Part shown: positions 39,464-49,275 of the stretch, piece by piece | Numbering within the stretch: position 1 is the first letter of the stretch | Layout of the letters: each line of letters opens with the position of its first letter | Assembly (NCBI GenBank): GCA_951394045.1 | Contig: OX595989.1 | Location: 1,674,001-1,738,000, forward strand | DNA: 64,000 nt | Direction: 5' to 3' | From: Nitzschia sp. DOCU1 | Lineage: Eukaryota; Bacillariophyta; Bacillariophyceae; Bacillariales; Bacillariaceae | Position numbers and translations under genes: made by a program | Notes under the pieces: model-generated | Databases searched by the model: none | What the model saw: the letters and a program-made list of their open reading frames with translations, nothing else | Told to the model about the DNA's origin: nothing

Positions 39464-40901
39464 GGCAATTTTCTAGTGTTCCTGGCCGGCCGAAAAAAGA
39501 AGGGGGAAGGGGGAGAAATTCAGTGCAATTAGGGGAGCTTTTTGCACATTCGAAACACCATACTGTGCCTTTGGCCACCACAACAAGAATGAGTTCGAGT
39601 ACTACCTAGCTACAGTACTATCATAACAAGACTACTGACGTAGCTACCACCATACTAGTAAGAATGAGCTAGTATGACCAGCAGCCAGCAGCAGCTCCAA
39701 TGCAAGTAGTAAGAAGGGGCGCTAATAGCACACGACCAGTGTCATAGCTCGTACTAATATAGTGGCTGTCACAAAATACTATTCTAGTGGTGGCACCTAT
39801 AGAGCTACCCTACTTTCCACTAGGAGCTACTACTAGCTAGGTCCTGCTGATACTAGCTAGTACTACTGGTGCTATGAATACTCTAGTAGCACGCACAAGC
39901 ACCAAGGAGAATGACAGGTGACGTTAGTAGTAGTAAGAAGCAAAAGCACCAGCCACCCCACTACTGGCAGTGAACTACTATTCCGGAGTATAATACAGAT
40001 ACCATTACTAGCTAGGTACTAGCTCCAGATAGTAAGTTGTGGTGGCTTGTTTACTTTTGTAGCTTGCAACCAAAAACTGTGGTGGTTGTTCATGAAGCAC
40101 GAGGGGGACACGACTGTTAGTACTTGGGTGGCGTGGTGCCTTGGCAACTCCATGATCATCTTGAGCTGCTAGCAAGCAGTAGCTGAAAGCTGCTATTCCA
40201 AGCTAAGAGTACTTTCGTGGCCACCACCATCATGAGAGAGTGGCTAGAGTACTACTAGTACTATTACTACTACTAGTAGCGCCCTAGTAGTAGTACACAA
40301 GGAGGACCACGACTAATCTCACTACTACTAGTAGTAGTAAAAGCTTGATGAGTAAGAAGAGGCAAATAACAATAGCTAGCGGCAGTGGCGGTTGCAAAAA
40401 GATAGCTATTGTAGTGGTGGCACCAGTAGAGTAGCTAATTCTTCCACTACTAGCTACTAGTGCGTGAGTTCTGCTGATACCACCACCAGTCTTAGCTACA
40501 AGTAGTAGTAGTAGCTAGCTAGTAGTAAGACTAGCACCACACCACTACTGCTAATAGTATATTGGTGATAATATCTTGTAGCAGCAAACTACTATTCTGG
40601 AGTATGATACAGATATCTATCGCTACTACTTGTAGCTGTGTACTACTACTAGTAGCACATGGTAACTTTGGGGGCGGCGGGAAAACCCAAATAATTTATT
40701 TTGATGCATTCCACGTGTAATATTCCGCTGTTGGAGGGGTTTCTTATGCCCTCAATTTATTTTTCTAAGCATTTAGCTTTGTTTTCCCTTGAGTCAGGAC
40801 GCCGGTCAATTTTTCTAAGCATTTAGCCATTCTAATTTTAAGAGTATATACGCCCGTCGAGCTCTTCGAAGCACCAGGAACGTGAGAGGGTTGCCTTTAG
40901 T
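39464..40901. repeat. Tandem duplication unit, copy 2 (1438 bp)
   Basis: Line-by-line comparison shows no difference from copy 1. Similarity ends at 40902, where both copies still share one G, so the breakpoints have minimal microhomology. There is no internal region between the copies and no terminal TG...CA, so it does not look like an LTR retrotransposon. Confidence 0.95.
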
Positions 40902-41374
40902 GCACCAAAATCGGTAGGCCATAAGGTAGGTACATAGCATACCGCTTTGGACACCCTTATGGTTATGATGACGTGGCAACGGAAGCCCCGACCCAAAATT
41001 CAAAAGCGTGCGTACCCGCTGGCGCCGCAGTCTCGTAATAGTTAGTACCCTATCCGCGAAGACGCCGGGACTGCGACGCCGGGATCGACATTCCCGATGA
41101 TGAAAATAATCGTGGCAGTTAGATCGGAACCGTTCATTGCACAACACAAACAAAAGCTCTATCAGTAGGTAGCAAATCGTCAAACTATCTACATTCCCTC
41201 TTCTATTGTACCATCAAAGCCTTCAATTGATTGCTTTGAAACACTTTGAAGAGAGAACACTCGAAAACAAAGCAGCCAGCCCTCGCGCACCTCGTCGTTC
41301 CTTTGCGATATTCGATACCTTCCGAATTCGATCCAGCTTGAACGCCTCAATCTTTGTCTCGCACCAATAACAAC
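40902..41374. other. Intergenic region upstream of CTL gene A
   Basis: Unique sequence between the duplication and the first choline-transporter-like gene. It holds that gene's promoter and leader, and no other feature is recognised. Confidence 0.45.
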
Positions 41375-43235
41375 ATGTCCACTCCAGTCGTCGTCCAAGG
41401 TACGGCCGTCCAACCTTCCTTTGGTGACAGCCCACAACCCGTTGCGGATGCCGAGCATCAACCCGCCAAGGGCGGTTGCAAGGATCCGCTCTTTGCCCTT
41501 TTGTTCTACATCAATGTCTTTGCCATTATTGCCGTGGCGATCGTTTATGGACCCGCAGCCTTTGCCGATGACGCCGAGTTTGATTATACAGGATACATTT
41601 ATGCGGCGGTCATTTCGGCCGTCTTGTCGCTCATCTTTTCGGCGGTGGGTTTGTTTGTGCTCATGAAGATACCAGAAACCATGATCAAAGTCGCTCTGAT
41701 TTTTGTGGTGGTCATGTCAGGAGTCTGGGCTGTCATGGCATTCTTGTCGGGATCCATGTTTGCGGGTATCATGGGAGTGCTTTTCTTTGCCATTGGGCTC
41801 TGCTATGCCAGAGCAGTGTGGTCGAGGTGAGTATGCCTGGTCGTTTCGGCATCAAGAATTTTGTGCGCACGTACTCATTTGCTTGTTTTTCAGAATCCCG
41901 TTCGCCGCGGTGAACATGACCACGGCCGTGACTGCCATCCGGGCGAACCTTGGGGTCGTTACCATTGCCTACCTTTTTACCATTCTTGCAGCCGGTTGGT
42001 CCATCTTGTGGTCCATCGCCGTTTCAGGTACCATGGAACAAACCTATAACTGCGATGAGAATGGCGTCTGCTCGAATCCAAACTATGGATACATCTTTTT
42101 GCTCTTTCTGTCTTTTTTCTTTGCTCACCAGGTCATTCAGGTGAGTGTATATCTGTGTTAAAAGTTGAGACGGGGTAGATTTTTCGACTGACCTTGTCTT
42201 GTTTGTCATCGCAGAACTCTGTACATGTCACGGTTGCGGGAGTTGTGGGTACCTGGTGGGTCGCTCCGTCGGACAATGGTTTCTGTGGAAAAGCGGTTTG
42301 CAACTCGTTCATTCGAACTTTGACGACTTCTTTTGGTAGCATTTGCTTTGGAGTAAGTGTGGTACACGTTTGGCGGATTATATCCATGGATGAAATCACT
42401 CAATCTCGTTTATTAGTCCTTGATTGTCGCATTTCTGCGATCTCTAGAAATGTTGGCAAATATCGCTCGGGCCAACGACGACGCGGGTATTGGAGCTTGT
42501 ATTGCGGAATGTATTTTGAGCTGTTTGGCTTCCCTCGTGGAATACTTCAATAAGGCAAGTCCGGGTCAGTTTTGGCTTGCTTTGGTAAACGCATTACAGG
42601 TCACTGTCGCACTCATCGTCTTTGGTTGCATTTCCATCACCTCTTCCTCGGAAACCTGGACAGTGGGCATACATCTACGTGGGCGTCTATGGTTTTGGAT
42701 ACCTGGAGGCCGGAAAGAATGTGTTTACCCTCTTCAAGAATCGCGGCTGGGAAGCCATTATTGCGGACGTAAGTACGAGAATGTCGGGCATTCGACCGTT
42801 GCGCTTTTCCGGTTCCTACTAACATCGTTTCCTTTACCAACAGGATTTGTAAGCTCTATACTGTTGCTTCTTTGCTGCAGGTCTTTTCATATGGCACCTC
42901 GCTCACTTCTTTTCTTATTCGCTTGTAGAGTCGGCAACGCCCTGCTGCTGGTATCATTGATTGTGGGTGGTATAATGGGGGCCTTAGCGCTGGTTTTTGT
43001 GAAATCTACAGAATGGTTCGCTGATGCGGGGGAGAATGATAAGGCCGTTGCGTTCGCCTTGGGTTTTGTGGTTGGACTTGCCGTTTGCAGTATCCTCCTC
43101 TCCACCGTGGCAAGCGGTGTCAACACTGTCATTGTCATGTTTGCCGATGCCCCCGCTGAACTACAACGTAACCACCCCGCCATATCATCCAAGATGCGCC
43201 AAATCTGGGGCGAGATTTATCCAGGGGCTGTGTAA
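41375..43235 (+). CDS. Choline transporter-like protein A (CTL/SLC44 family, 7 exons)
   Basis: Exons 41375-41826, 41894-42140, 42215-42352, 42417-42554, 42664-42768, 42844-42848 and 42929-43235 give 463 aa in one frame. Start MSTPVVVQGTAVQPS. About ten membrane helices are visible. Family signatures: HVTVAGVVGTWW, TTSFGSICFGSLIVAFL, WAYIYVGVYGFGYLEAGKNV and ASGVNTVIVMFADAPAEL near the end. CTL/SLC44 (yeast Pns1) proteins are plasma-membrane or organelle transporters linked to choline or ethanolamine. Substrate here is inferred only. Two splicing oddities: intron 4 has a GC donor (AAG|GCAAGT...CAG|TGG), and exon 6 is just five nucleotides (GATTT), needed to restore IIAD-DLVGN, which aligns with IITDDLCDR and IIADMLVD in paralogues C and B. 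Confidence 0.87.
42844..42848 (+). other. Five-nucleotide microexon of CTL gene A
   Basis: GATTT is flanked by ...CAACAG and GTAAGC. Retaining either neighbouring intron meets a stop (GAT TTG TAA). With the microexon, codons GAT TTA GTC GGC are formed and the protein aligns with its paralogues without a gap. Confidence 0.75.
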
Positions 43236-43364
43236 TCATCCCACTGGTGGGATGGCGCCGTACTCTGGTAGTGGTGCAGGCAAGAAGTTTTTTGTCTCTG
43301 TCTCCCTTGTATGATAGCCTGGCTTGCACCCCTTTGGCTGACCCGACAAATACTTAGAACCAGT

Positions 43365-43970
43365 TCAATCATAGTCATCTTCGTCCACAATAATTTGATC
43401 ATTCGCACTGCTAGAGGCAAGTGCAGCTTCCAAACCCTCCTTTGGTTGTGCAGCTGCTTCCATTACTTTCTTGGCTGTACGACTTGACGCCGTGTCTTTC
43501 CGTGACCGTTTCTTTCGGGGCACATACTCTCCAGAGCTGGCCTGTTCCTTTTGTATCAGCTTGTCAATACCATTTTTCTCCAAAGCTTCTTTCACAAAAG
43601 CAAAACTTTCCTTGTCTTGGACCGCTCGGTACACATGAGTGCACTTGATGATATGCCCTTGACTTGTTTCTTGTTCGGAAGCAGCCGCTCGTTTCACTAA
43701 ATCTTGTAAAAACAAGGCAGACGTGGTTCCAATCAAAGACGCCGCCTTGGGAGGAATGCGAGATAGTTTGGGTTCTTGTCGGTACAGTTTGTTTCGTACT
43801 TGATCCGGTGGGAAGAGCTCCGTGAGAGGGACAAGGACCGGTGCTGGTGGTGACATCTTTTTCGAATCATCATCCTCATGGTCCATGATTCCAACTGCAG
43901 CAGCAGCCGTGCCATCCTTTGGCGCCTTGCCACCACCATCGTTGCTGTTGTCGTCAAGAGCATCATTCAT
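43365..43970 (-). CDS. Histone-fold protein of the NF-YC/CHRAC/POLE4 type
   Basis: One exon, 201 aa from ATG at 43970. Residues about 60-130 form a histone fold: KLYRQEPKLSRIPPKAASLI (helix 1 and loop), GTTSALFLQDLVKRAAASEQ (long helix 2), then GHIIKCTHVYRAVQDKESFAFVKE (helix 3). This is the pattern of the CBF/NF-Y and archaeal-histone family, with closest resemblance to CHRAC1 and POLE4-like subunits, which pair with a second histone-fold protein in chromatin remodelling or DNA polymerase epsilon. The flanks are acidic and basic: PRKKRSRKD is a probable nuclear signal and the tail is DEDDYD. The partner is not in this window. Which of the subfamilies it belongs to is unclear. Confidence 0.78.
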   Translation of the reverse strand: MNDALDDNSNDGGGKAPKDGTAAAAVGIMDHEDDDSKKMSPPAPVLVPLTELFPPDQVRNKLYRQEPKLSRIPPKAASLIGTTSALFLQDLVKRAAASEQETSQGHIIKCTHVYRAVQDKESFAFVKEALEKNGIDKLIQKEQASSGEYVPRKKRSRKDTASSRTAKKVMEAAAQPKEGLEAALASSSANDQIIVDEDDYD

Positions 43971-44383
43971 GACAACAAGGCTGTATCGTGCGCTTTACTA
44001 CTGCTTTTTGTGGAGTCATCATCGTACACATCATGGTCTAGAGCAACCACAAGCCACTTCTCTCCAACATCATCGCCATCGTTTTGGAAAGATGTGGGGG
44101 AGATGACATTTTGATGGAGGGAGATGCTCCCCCACAACGAGCCGGGTATCTTGGCGCGCCGGCACATTCTCCAACGGAGTGTGATCCAACGGAATCTCCA
44201 ATGAAGTGCCGAGTCAGGCCAACGCGCGCATGGCCGAGCCATCATCGGTCATCGCATCGCCAAGCGTTGTAGGCGACGATGATGGACGCACGAGAAAGAA
44301 AGGAGAAAGGAAGAAACATACAGTAGTAAAGTGCAAATCATCCTTCAAGTGCACTCTTCCATCCACACCAACACTAAATTGCC
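43971..44383. other. Intergenic region between divergent genes
   Basis: A shared 5' region of the histone-fold gene and CTL gene B. No other feature. Confidence 0.45.
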
Positions 44384-45874
44384 ATGTCATCACCCTATTT
44401 CAATGCTGGGAACGGCTCTGCACCTGTCGTGGTTCAGGGTCAAATAGTGGAGGCCAATAATTATCAACCAGCTCCGAGTGGAGGCCAGGAAGAATGGACG
44501 AAGGGAGAACCACAACCTCGACAGTGTCGGGATGCATTTTGGGCCATTTTATTTTATATTCATATTGGTCTGATTGGATTTTGTACAGCAAGATTTGCTC
44601 CATTAATGATCCAAGATTTGGGCGCCGCCGATTATTACAATGCCCAACGAAGATTTCTGGAGAACAATAATGACAATGCAGATTTTACTGTGGATCCACA
44701 AGCCGTTATGATTATTCTGGCCGTGTCCGGAGTAGCAGGTTTTGTGTTGAGTTCTCTAGCGATGTTGTTTCTCATGAGATTCGCGGAAGGTCTCATTAAA
44801 ATGGCACTCATTTTCAATGTGGTGGTATCCGCCGCCATGGCCATTGTGGCCTTGATTGGTGGCGTCGTGGGAATGGCGGTCATGTTTGGGATGGGATTCT
44901 TCTTTAGCATTTACTATTGTTGTATTGTCTGGTCGAAAATTCCCTTTGCGGCATCGAATCTTATTACTGCCACAACTGCTGTTCAAGCCAATATGGGTTT
45001 GGCCTTTTTTGCCTACTCGAACCTGATTGTAACTTTTCTGTGGAGTTTTTGGTGGGCGATTGCCTTTATTGCTACTTCCTATGTACTTGGAGGCTGCGAT
45101 GCTGATGGAACCTGTGACAATGACATCAATGGGGGACTGGTATTTGGATTTTTGGTCAGTTACTTTTGGACGGCTCAGGTTATTAAGAATGTCGTGCATA
45201 CGACTGTTGCAGGGACTGTGGGAACCTTTTGGTTTACTCCTATTGAAGCGAATGGATGTTGTTCCAAGGGCGTCCGTGATTCTTATTGGAGAAGTATCAC
45301 CACATCATTTGGCAGTATTTGTCTGGGATCTTTGATTGTAGCATTGATTCAAGCTACGAAAGAAATTGTGCATTCCATTCGAGAAAAAAACGATTCGTTA
45401 CTGGTCTGTCTAGCAGATTGTGTATTGGGTTGCATTGAAGCGCTCGTGGAGTACTTTAATCAGTGGGCCTATGTCTACGTGGGCCTGTATGGGTACAGCT
45501 TTGTGGAGGCTGGTAAAAATGTCATGTCTCTCTTTCGATCTCGGGGCTGGACGGCCATTATTGCCGACATGCTGGTCGACACTGTATTGCTCATGGTGAG
45601 CCTAGGTGTCGGCATTTTGACGGGTATCGTGGGCGTCTTGGTTGGAAGCTTAATCCAACAAGATGCAGTGACGCTGGTGGGAGCATTTTTGATTGGAATG
45701 GTCATTGGAATTGTCTTGTGCAGCACTCTCTTCAGTCTCATTAGCAGTGCGGTCAACGCCACGATTGTACTCTATGCGGAAGCACCCGCCGAATTTCAAG
45801 CCAACCATCCACAATTATCTGAACAAATGCGAGCGGCGTGGAAGCAAGCATATCCTGTCGAGTTCCGATATTAG
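44384..45874 (+). CDS. Choline transporter-like protein B (intronless CTL/SLC44 paralogue)
   Basis: One uninterrupted frame of 496 aa from ATG at 44384, beginning MSSPYFNAGNGSAPVVVQGQ. The order of helices and motifs follows the other three paralogues: KIPFAASNLITATTAVQANM, TAQVIKNVVHTTVAGTVGTFW, TTSFGSICLGSLIVALI, WAYVYVGLYGYSFVEAGKNV, IIADMLVDTVLLMVSLGVG and SAVNATIVLYAEAPAEFQ. Unlike paralogues A, C and D it has no intron, though all sites where they are interrupted are present in its protein. That could mean reverse-transcribed origin or intron loss. No poly(A) tract is apparent after the stop; the downstream P4H gene is only 93 bp away and convergent. Confidence 0.88.
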   Translation: MSSPYFNAGNGSAPVVVQGQIVEANNYQPAPSGGQEEWTKGEPQPRQCRDAFWAILFYIHIGLIGFCTARFAPLMIQDLGAADYYNAQRRFLENNNDNADFTVDPQAVMIILAVSGVAGFVLSSLAMLFLMRFAEGLIKMALIFNVVVSAAMAIVALIGGVVGMAVMFGMGFFFSIYYCCIVWSKIPFAASNLITATTAVQANMGLAFFAYSNLIVTFLWSFWWAIAFIATSYVLGGCDADGTCDNDINGGLVFGFLVSYFWTAQVIKNVVHTTVAGTVGTFWFTPIEANGCCSKGVRDSYWRSITTSFGSICLGSLIVALIQATKEIVHSIREKNDSLLVCLADCVLGCIEALVEYFNQWAYVYVGLYGYSFVEAGKNVMSLFRSRGWTAIIADMLVDTVLLMVSLGVGILTGIVGVLVGSLIQQDAVTLVGAFLIGMVIGIVLCSTLFSLISSAVNATIVLYAEAPAEFQANHPQLSEQMRAAWKQAYPVEFRY

Positions 45875-45967
45875 ACGAAGAAGGAAGTGCGGCGAGCTTC
45901 ATCCACCAACCGTGTCATTAATAATATAGACTAGAGAAGCTTGTTCAATGAATGAAATTACTATTGT

Positions 45968-47299
45968 TTATTGGCTATCTTGCACATAAGTCATTGGAGA
46001 ATTCCACACCCACTTGTTGGCGGCCCATTTGATGCCTTCCTTGACGGGACATGCTCCATGCAGACTGTATGGATCCAACGCTCCATTCGGCGTTTGACTA
46101 TAAAACACAATGACTTTTCCAGCTTGCGGCCGCACTCGCAATCCCTTTTCCGAATCACATTGCTCTTCTTTTGGTGGCGCCACCTGCCTGTCAACTGCCG
46201 GAAAGACCGTTTCGCCTCCTTCCTCGACATCACTGAGGTACCAAAAGACGGTAATCATTCGATTGCGTCGGCCATTTTCAATCAGTCGGAGAGTGTCGGG
46301 GTCTTGTTGATAGAGAGAAGGCTCAAAGAAATCATGGTGAGAATCATACTTTTCGGTCTGTCCATATCTCAAGACTTGCACAGGTTCTTGATGATTGACG
46401 GGCAGCCGCACCAACGATGCTGTTTTGCGTTCAATCGACTTTAAAAACGGATGCATTTGGCTGTGCAAAAAAGTGGTTTGGGATGTACGAAAATCAGATG
46501 ACGGACGACCCTTATCCTTGTCCATCAAGGTAACTTCCGAATACCGCATGGTCGGTGTTGCCGCAGTTTGGATCTGTTCGCACTCTTCCAGGGTCAAAAA
46601 CCCTTGCACACTCAAAACGAGAGGAAATAACGACAATGTCTCGAGCGTCGCATTCTTTTGTTCGTCCAGTCGAATGACACGCTCAAATCCTTTTCGAACG
46701 CCCGGCCAGATCCACGCGCCACCTTGAAAGACTAGAAACATGCCCGAAAAGTCTTCAATGGAATACAAGTCATCATCTACTTCCGTCAAGTACTTTTGAC
46801 CCAGGGGCGAATACGTGGCCCAGGGTTGGTGAAATGCGTCCGTCGGAGTCAGTTCGAGATGTTGGACCAGCAAACTCTTGAGAGCGCCCCAGTTGTGAAT
46901 CAAAGTAGTATCCACAGCCACTGGTCCTTGATAGAAATCATCGAATTCTTCTTGATGAAAGGCATCTTTGTGGAGCGTCAATTTGCCATTCTCCAGACAG
47001 GCAATGTGAAGTCCATGAATGGGCACTTGGTGAAGAAATTGCGATAAAGTCTCGTCGGTACATGGAAACTTGACGTGTGCGGTAGTTTCTAGTAGTGTAC
47101 GCGATGATAATGACGACTGCGATAGATTCCATATCGGAGGAGTCACCAAGCCAGCCATCAAGGCCACGAGGGCCTTCAATACAGGAACCGAAGAATTCGA
47201 CGTCTTTTCGTTAACAGATTTCCCAGTGGTCGATGACCCATTGTGTTTCTCTGGACTTGCCTGACTGGAAGGCTGTTGTTTAGCGCTGGGTTTTGCCAT
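45968..47299 (-). CDS. Prolyl 4-hydroxylase-like Fe(II)/2-oxoglutarate dioxygenase
   Basis: One exon, 443 aa from ATG at 47299. A hydrophobic stretch at about residues 43-60 (LKALVALMAGLVTPPIW) could anchor it in the ER or Golgi membrane. The catalytic domain is C-terminal (about 235-435). It shows VQVLRYGQTEKYDSHHDFF, where H321 and D323 form the HxD iron motif; NRMITVFWYLSDVEEGGETV, the conserved strand; and the distal LHGACPVKEGIKW, with H414 and a downstream lysine that binds 2-oxoglutarate. This order is that of P4H alpha-subunit-type enzymes (P4Hc domain) acting on proline-rich secreted proteins. The N-terminal 200 residues are not recognised. A role in wall or secretory glycoprotein hydroxylation is inferred. 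Confidence 0.86.
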   Translation of the reverse strand: MAKPSAKQQPSSQASPEKHNGSSTTGKSVNEKTSNSSVPVLKALVALMAGLVTPPIWNLSQSSLSSRTLLETTAHVKFPCTDETLSQFLHQVPIHGLHIACLENGKLTLHKDAFHQEEFDDFYQGPVAVDTTLIHNWGALKSLLVQHLELTPTDAFHQPWATYSPLGQKYLTEVDDDLYSIEDFSGMFLVFQGGAWIWPGVRKGFERVIRLDEQKNATLETLSLFPLVLSVQGFLTLEECEQIQTAATPTMRYSEVTLMDKDKGRPSSDFRTSQTTFLHSQMHPFLKSIERKTASLVRLPVNHQEPVQVLRYGQTEKYDSHHDFFEPSLYQQDPDTLRLIENGRRNRMITVFWYLSDVEEGGETVFPAVDRQVAPPKEEQCDSEKGLRVRPQAGKVIVFYSQTPNGALDPYSLHGACPVKEGIKWAANKWVWNSPMTYVQDSQ

Positions 47300-47568
47300 T
47301 GTCGATGGTGATTCTTCTTTAACAGTAATAAGGATATATTAAGGACGGATGGGATTGTGGGACAAGAGAGGTCATTTTCGCATTCAAGTCGTTTTGCGAA
47401 CCCATGCAGCATCGACTCATTTGACTTCAATTCAACGGTTGGCTGGCAGGAGTTGGATTTGGCGACCGACACGCGCGCGTCAACCCCGTCAAACACGACA
47501 CAACCGAACCTCTATCGAAATCACGAGAGATGATGCCCCCTTTGAAGGTGCATCACAAAACTTTCACC

Positions 47569-49204
47569 ATGACGATCCCGATTGTGCAAGGAACGGCCGT
47601 CCCATCTGGGCAGTATGCCGAACCTCATTACAGCCAGCCCTATGTGGCATCGGAAGAAGGAGATGTCATGAACTTTTCGAATAACGAACCACAAGCTCAA
47701 AAGAAGTTTCAAGATGTTCCTTGGGCGATTCTCTTTATTTTGCATTTGGCGGCCATGTTGGTCGTCATTTCTCTCAACATGGCCGGTATGCAAGGTGGTG
47801 GTGGTGGTGGCGATTATAATGGCGTCATTTGGATGGTAGGAATGACAGCTGTCGTGGCGATTGGAGTCTCGTGTGCTTCGTTGAGTCTCATGATGAAGTA
47901 TCCACAAGCACTCGTCAAAACGGCACTGATTTTTACCGTGGCAATGAGTCTAGCCATGGCCATTATGGGATTCATGACGGGACAAATGTGGTTTGGAATC
48001 CTAAACTTGGTGGCATTTGCTATTAGCGTCTGCTATGCCAAGCTTGTGTGGTATCGTATCCCTTTTGCCGCCGCGAATTTGAATACGGCATTGACAGCGG
48101 TCAAGTCCAACTCGGGATTGACCTTCATTGCCGTGTTCATGCTCGTTGTGGCCTTGGGGTGGTCGGTTTTGTGGTTTGTAGGGCTCGGGCAAGCATTATC
48201 TTCTAGCAGCGGGGGCATCGTCTTCTTGTTGCTGGTCAGTTACTACTGGGTCCATGAAGTGCTGTGCAATATTGTGCACGTGACTAGTGCCGGTACCGTT
48301 GCCACTTGGTGGTACGTGCCACTGGAAGCAGCCGCCTGCTGGTCCCAAGCCATTCAGGACTCCTTTTGCCGGGCCACTACGTATAGCTTTGGTAGTATCT
48401 GCTTTGGATCACTCTTGGTGGCAATTGTCCAAGCGCTCCGAGCCATGGCGCACATGGCTCGAGAGAACGATGATATGCAAATCTTGGCCTGCATTCTAGA
48501 ATGTATTCTGGCCATGATTCAAGATATCATTGAGTATATGAATAAATGGGTAAGTGGAGTGGAACGAAGGAATGCTTGCTAGGTTTATTGATGGAAGCGC
48601 TCACCTTTTCTCTCAGGCTTATGTTTATGTGGGTATCTACGGCTTTAGCTACTTGGAAGCTGGACGCAACGTCATCCAACTCTTCCAGAACAAGGGATGG
48701 TCCGTCATCATCACGGATGACTTGTGCGATCGAGTCCTCTTCATGGTGTCCTTGGGCGTTGGATTTGTCACGGGCATTGTTGGATGGGCTGTGGCCGCTG
48801 CAGATCAGAATCTATTGAGTGGACTCAACCTTGGGGATGGAGCAGGCCTTGGAGGATTCATGTAAGTGCCATCGTTGGGATAGACGGGGGGATTCCGCGC
48901 GTACAATGATCAAAACTTACCCGTGCCTTCTTCTCAGTATTGGCCTCATTGTGGGCTTTGTCTTTTCGAGCATTTTGCTCAGTGTAGTTGGCTCTTCCGT
49001 CAACACGGTAATTGTTTGCTATGCCGAGGCTCCGGGTAAGTAAAGAGGTTAATGTTGCGTTCCAAGCTAGCTGTTTCAAAAATGTTTCTTACAAAAAGTT
49101 CTTTTCTGTCCGCAGCTGAATTTGAAACCAACCACCCAGAATTGAGTAGGGAGATGCGATCGGCTTGGACCCAGGCTTGGCCAGAACTGACGATTGGGGC
49201 CTAG
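47569..49204 (+). CDS. Choline transporter-like protein C (CTL/SLC44 family, 4 exons)
   Basis: Exons 47569-48549, 48617-48861, 48938-49035 and 49116-49204 give 470 aa. The ATG at 47569 (CACCATGAC) was chosen because MTIPIVQGTAVPSG aligns with the start of paralogue A (MSTPVVVQGTAV); an in-frame ATG at 47530 would add 13 residues. Motifs: YRIPFAAANLNTALTAVKSN, HVTSAGTVATWWY, TTYSFGSICFGSLLVAIV, AYVYVGIYGFSYLEAGRN, IITDDLCDRVLFMVSLGVG and SSVNTVIVCYAEAP. The first intron falls one codon later (NKW|AYV) than the corresponding intron of paralogue A (NK|WAY). It shares a 269-bp upstream region with the divergent P4H-like gene and is convergent with the Sec14-like gene. Confidence 0.87.
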
Positions 49205-49275
49205 GTTCTTCTACGACCAGCTTGTTTCCTAGTACTGTAATTGACTTGACTTTCTTGAAAATGATCCCATAATCA

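Noticed and set aside
38026..40901. LTR retrotransposon with two long terminal repeats
   Set aside because: The copies abut without internal coding region, lack TG...CA ends and target-site duplication, and contain no gag-pol frame; a simple tandem duplication explains it better.
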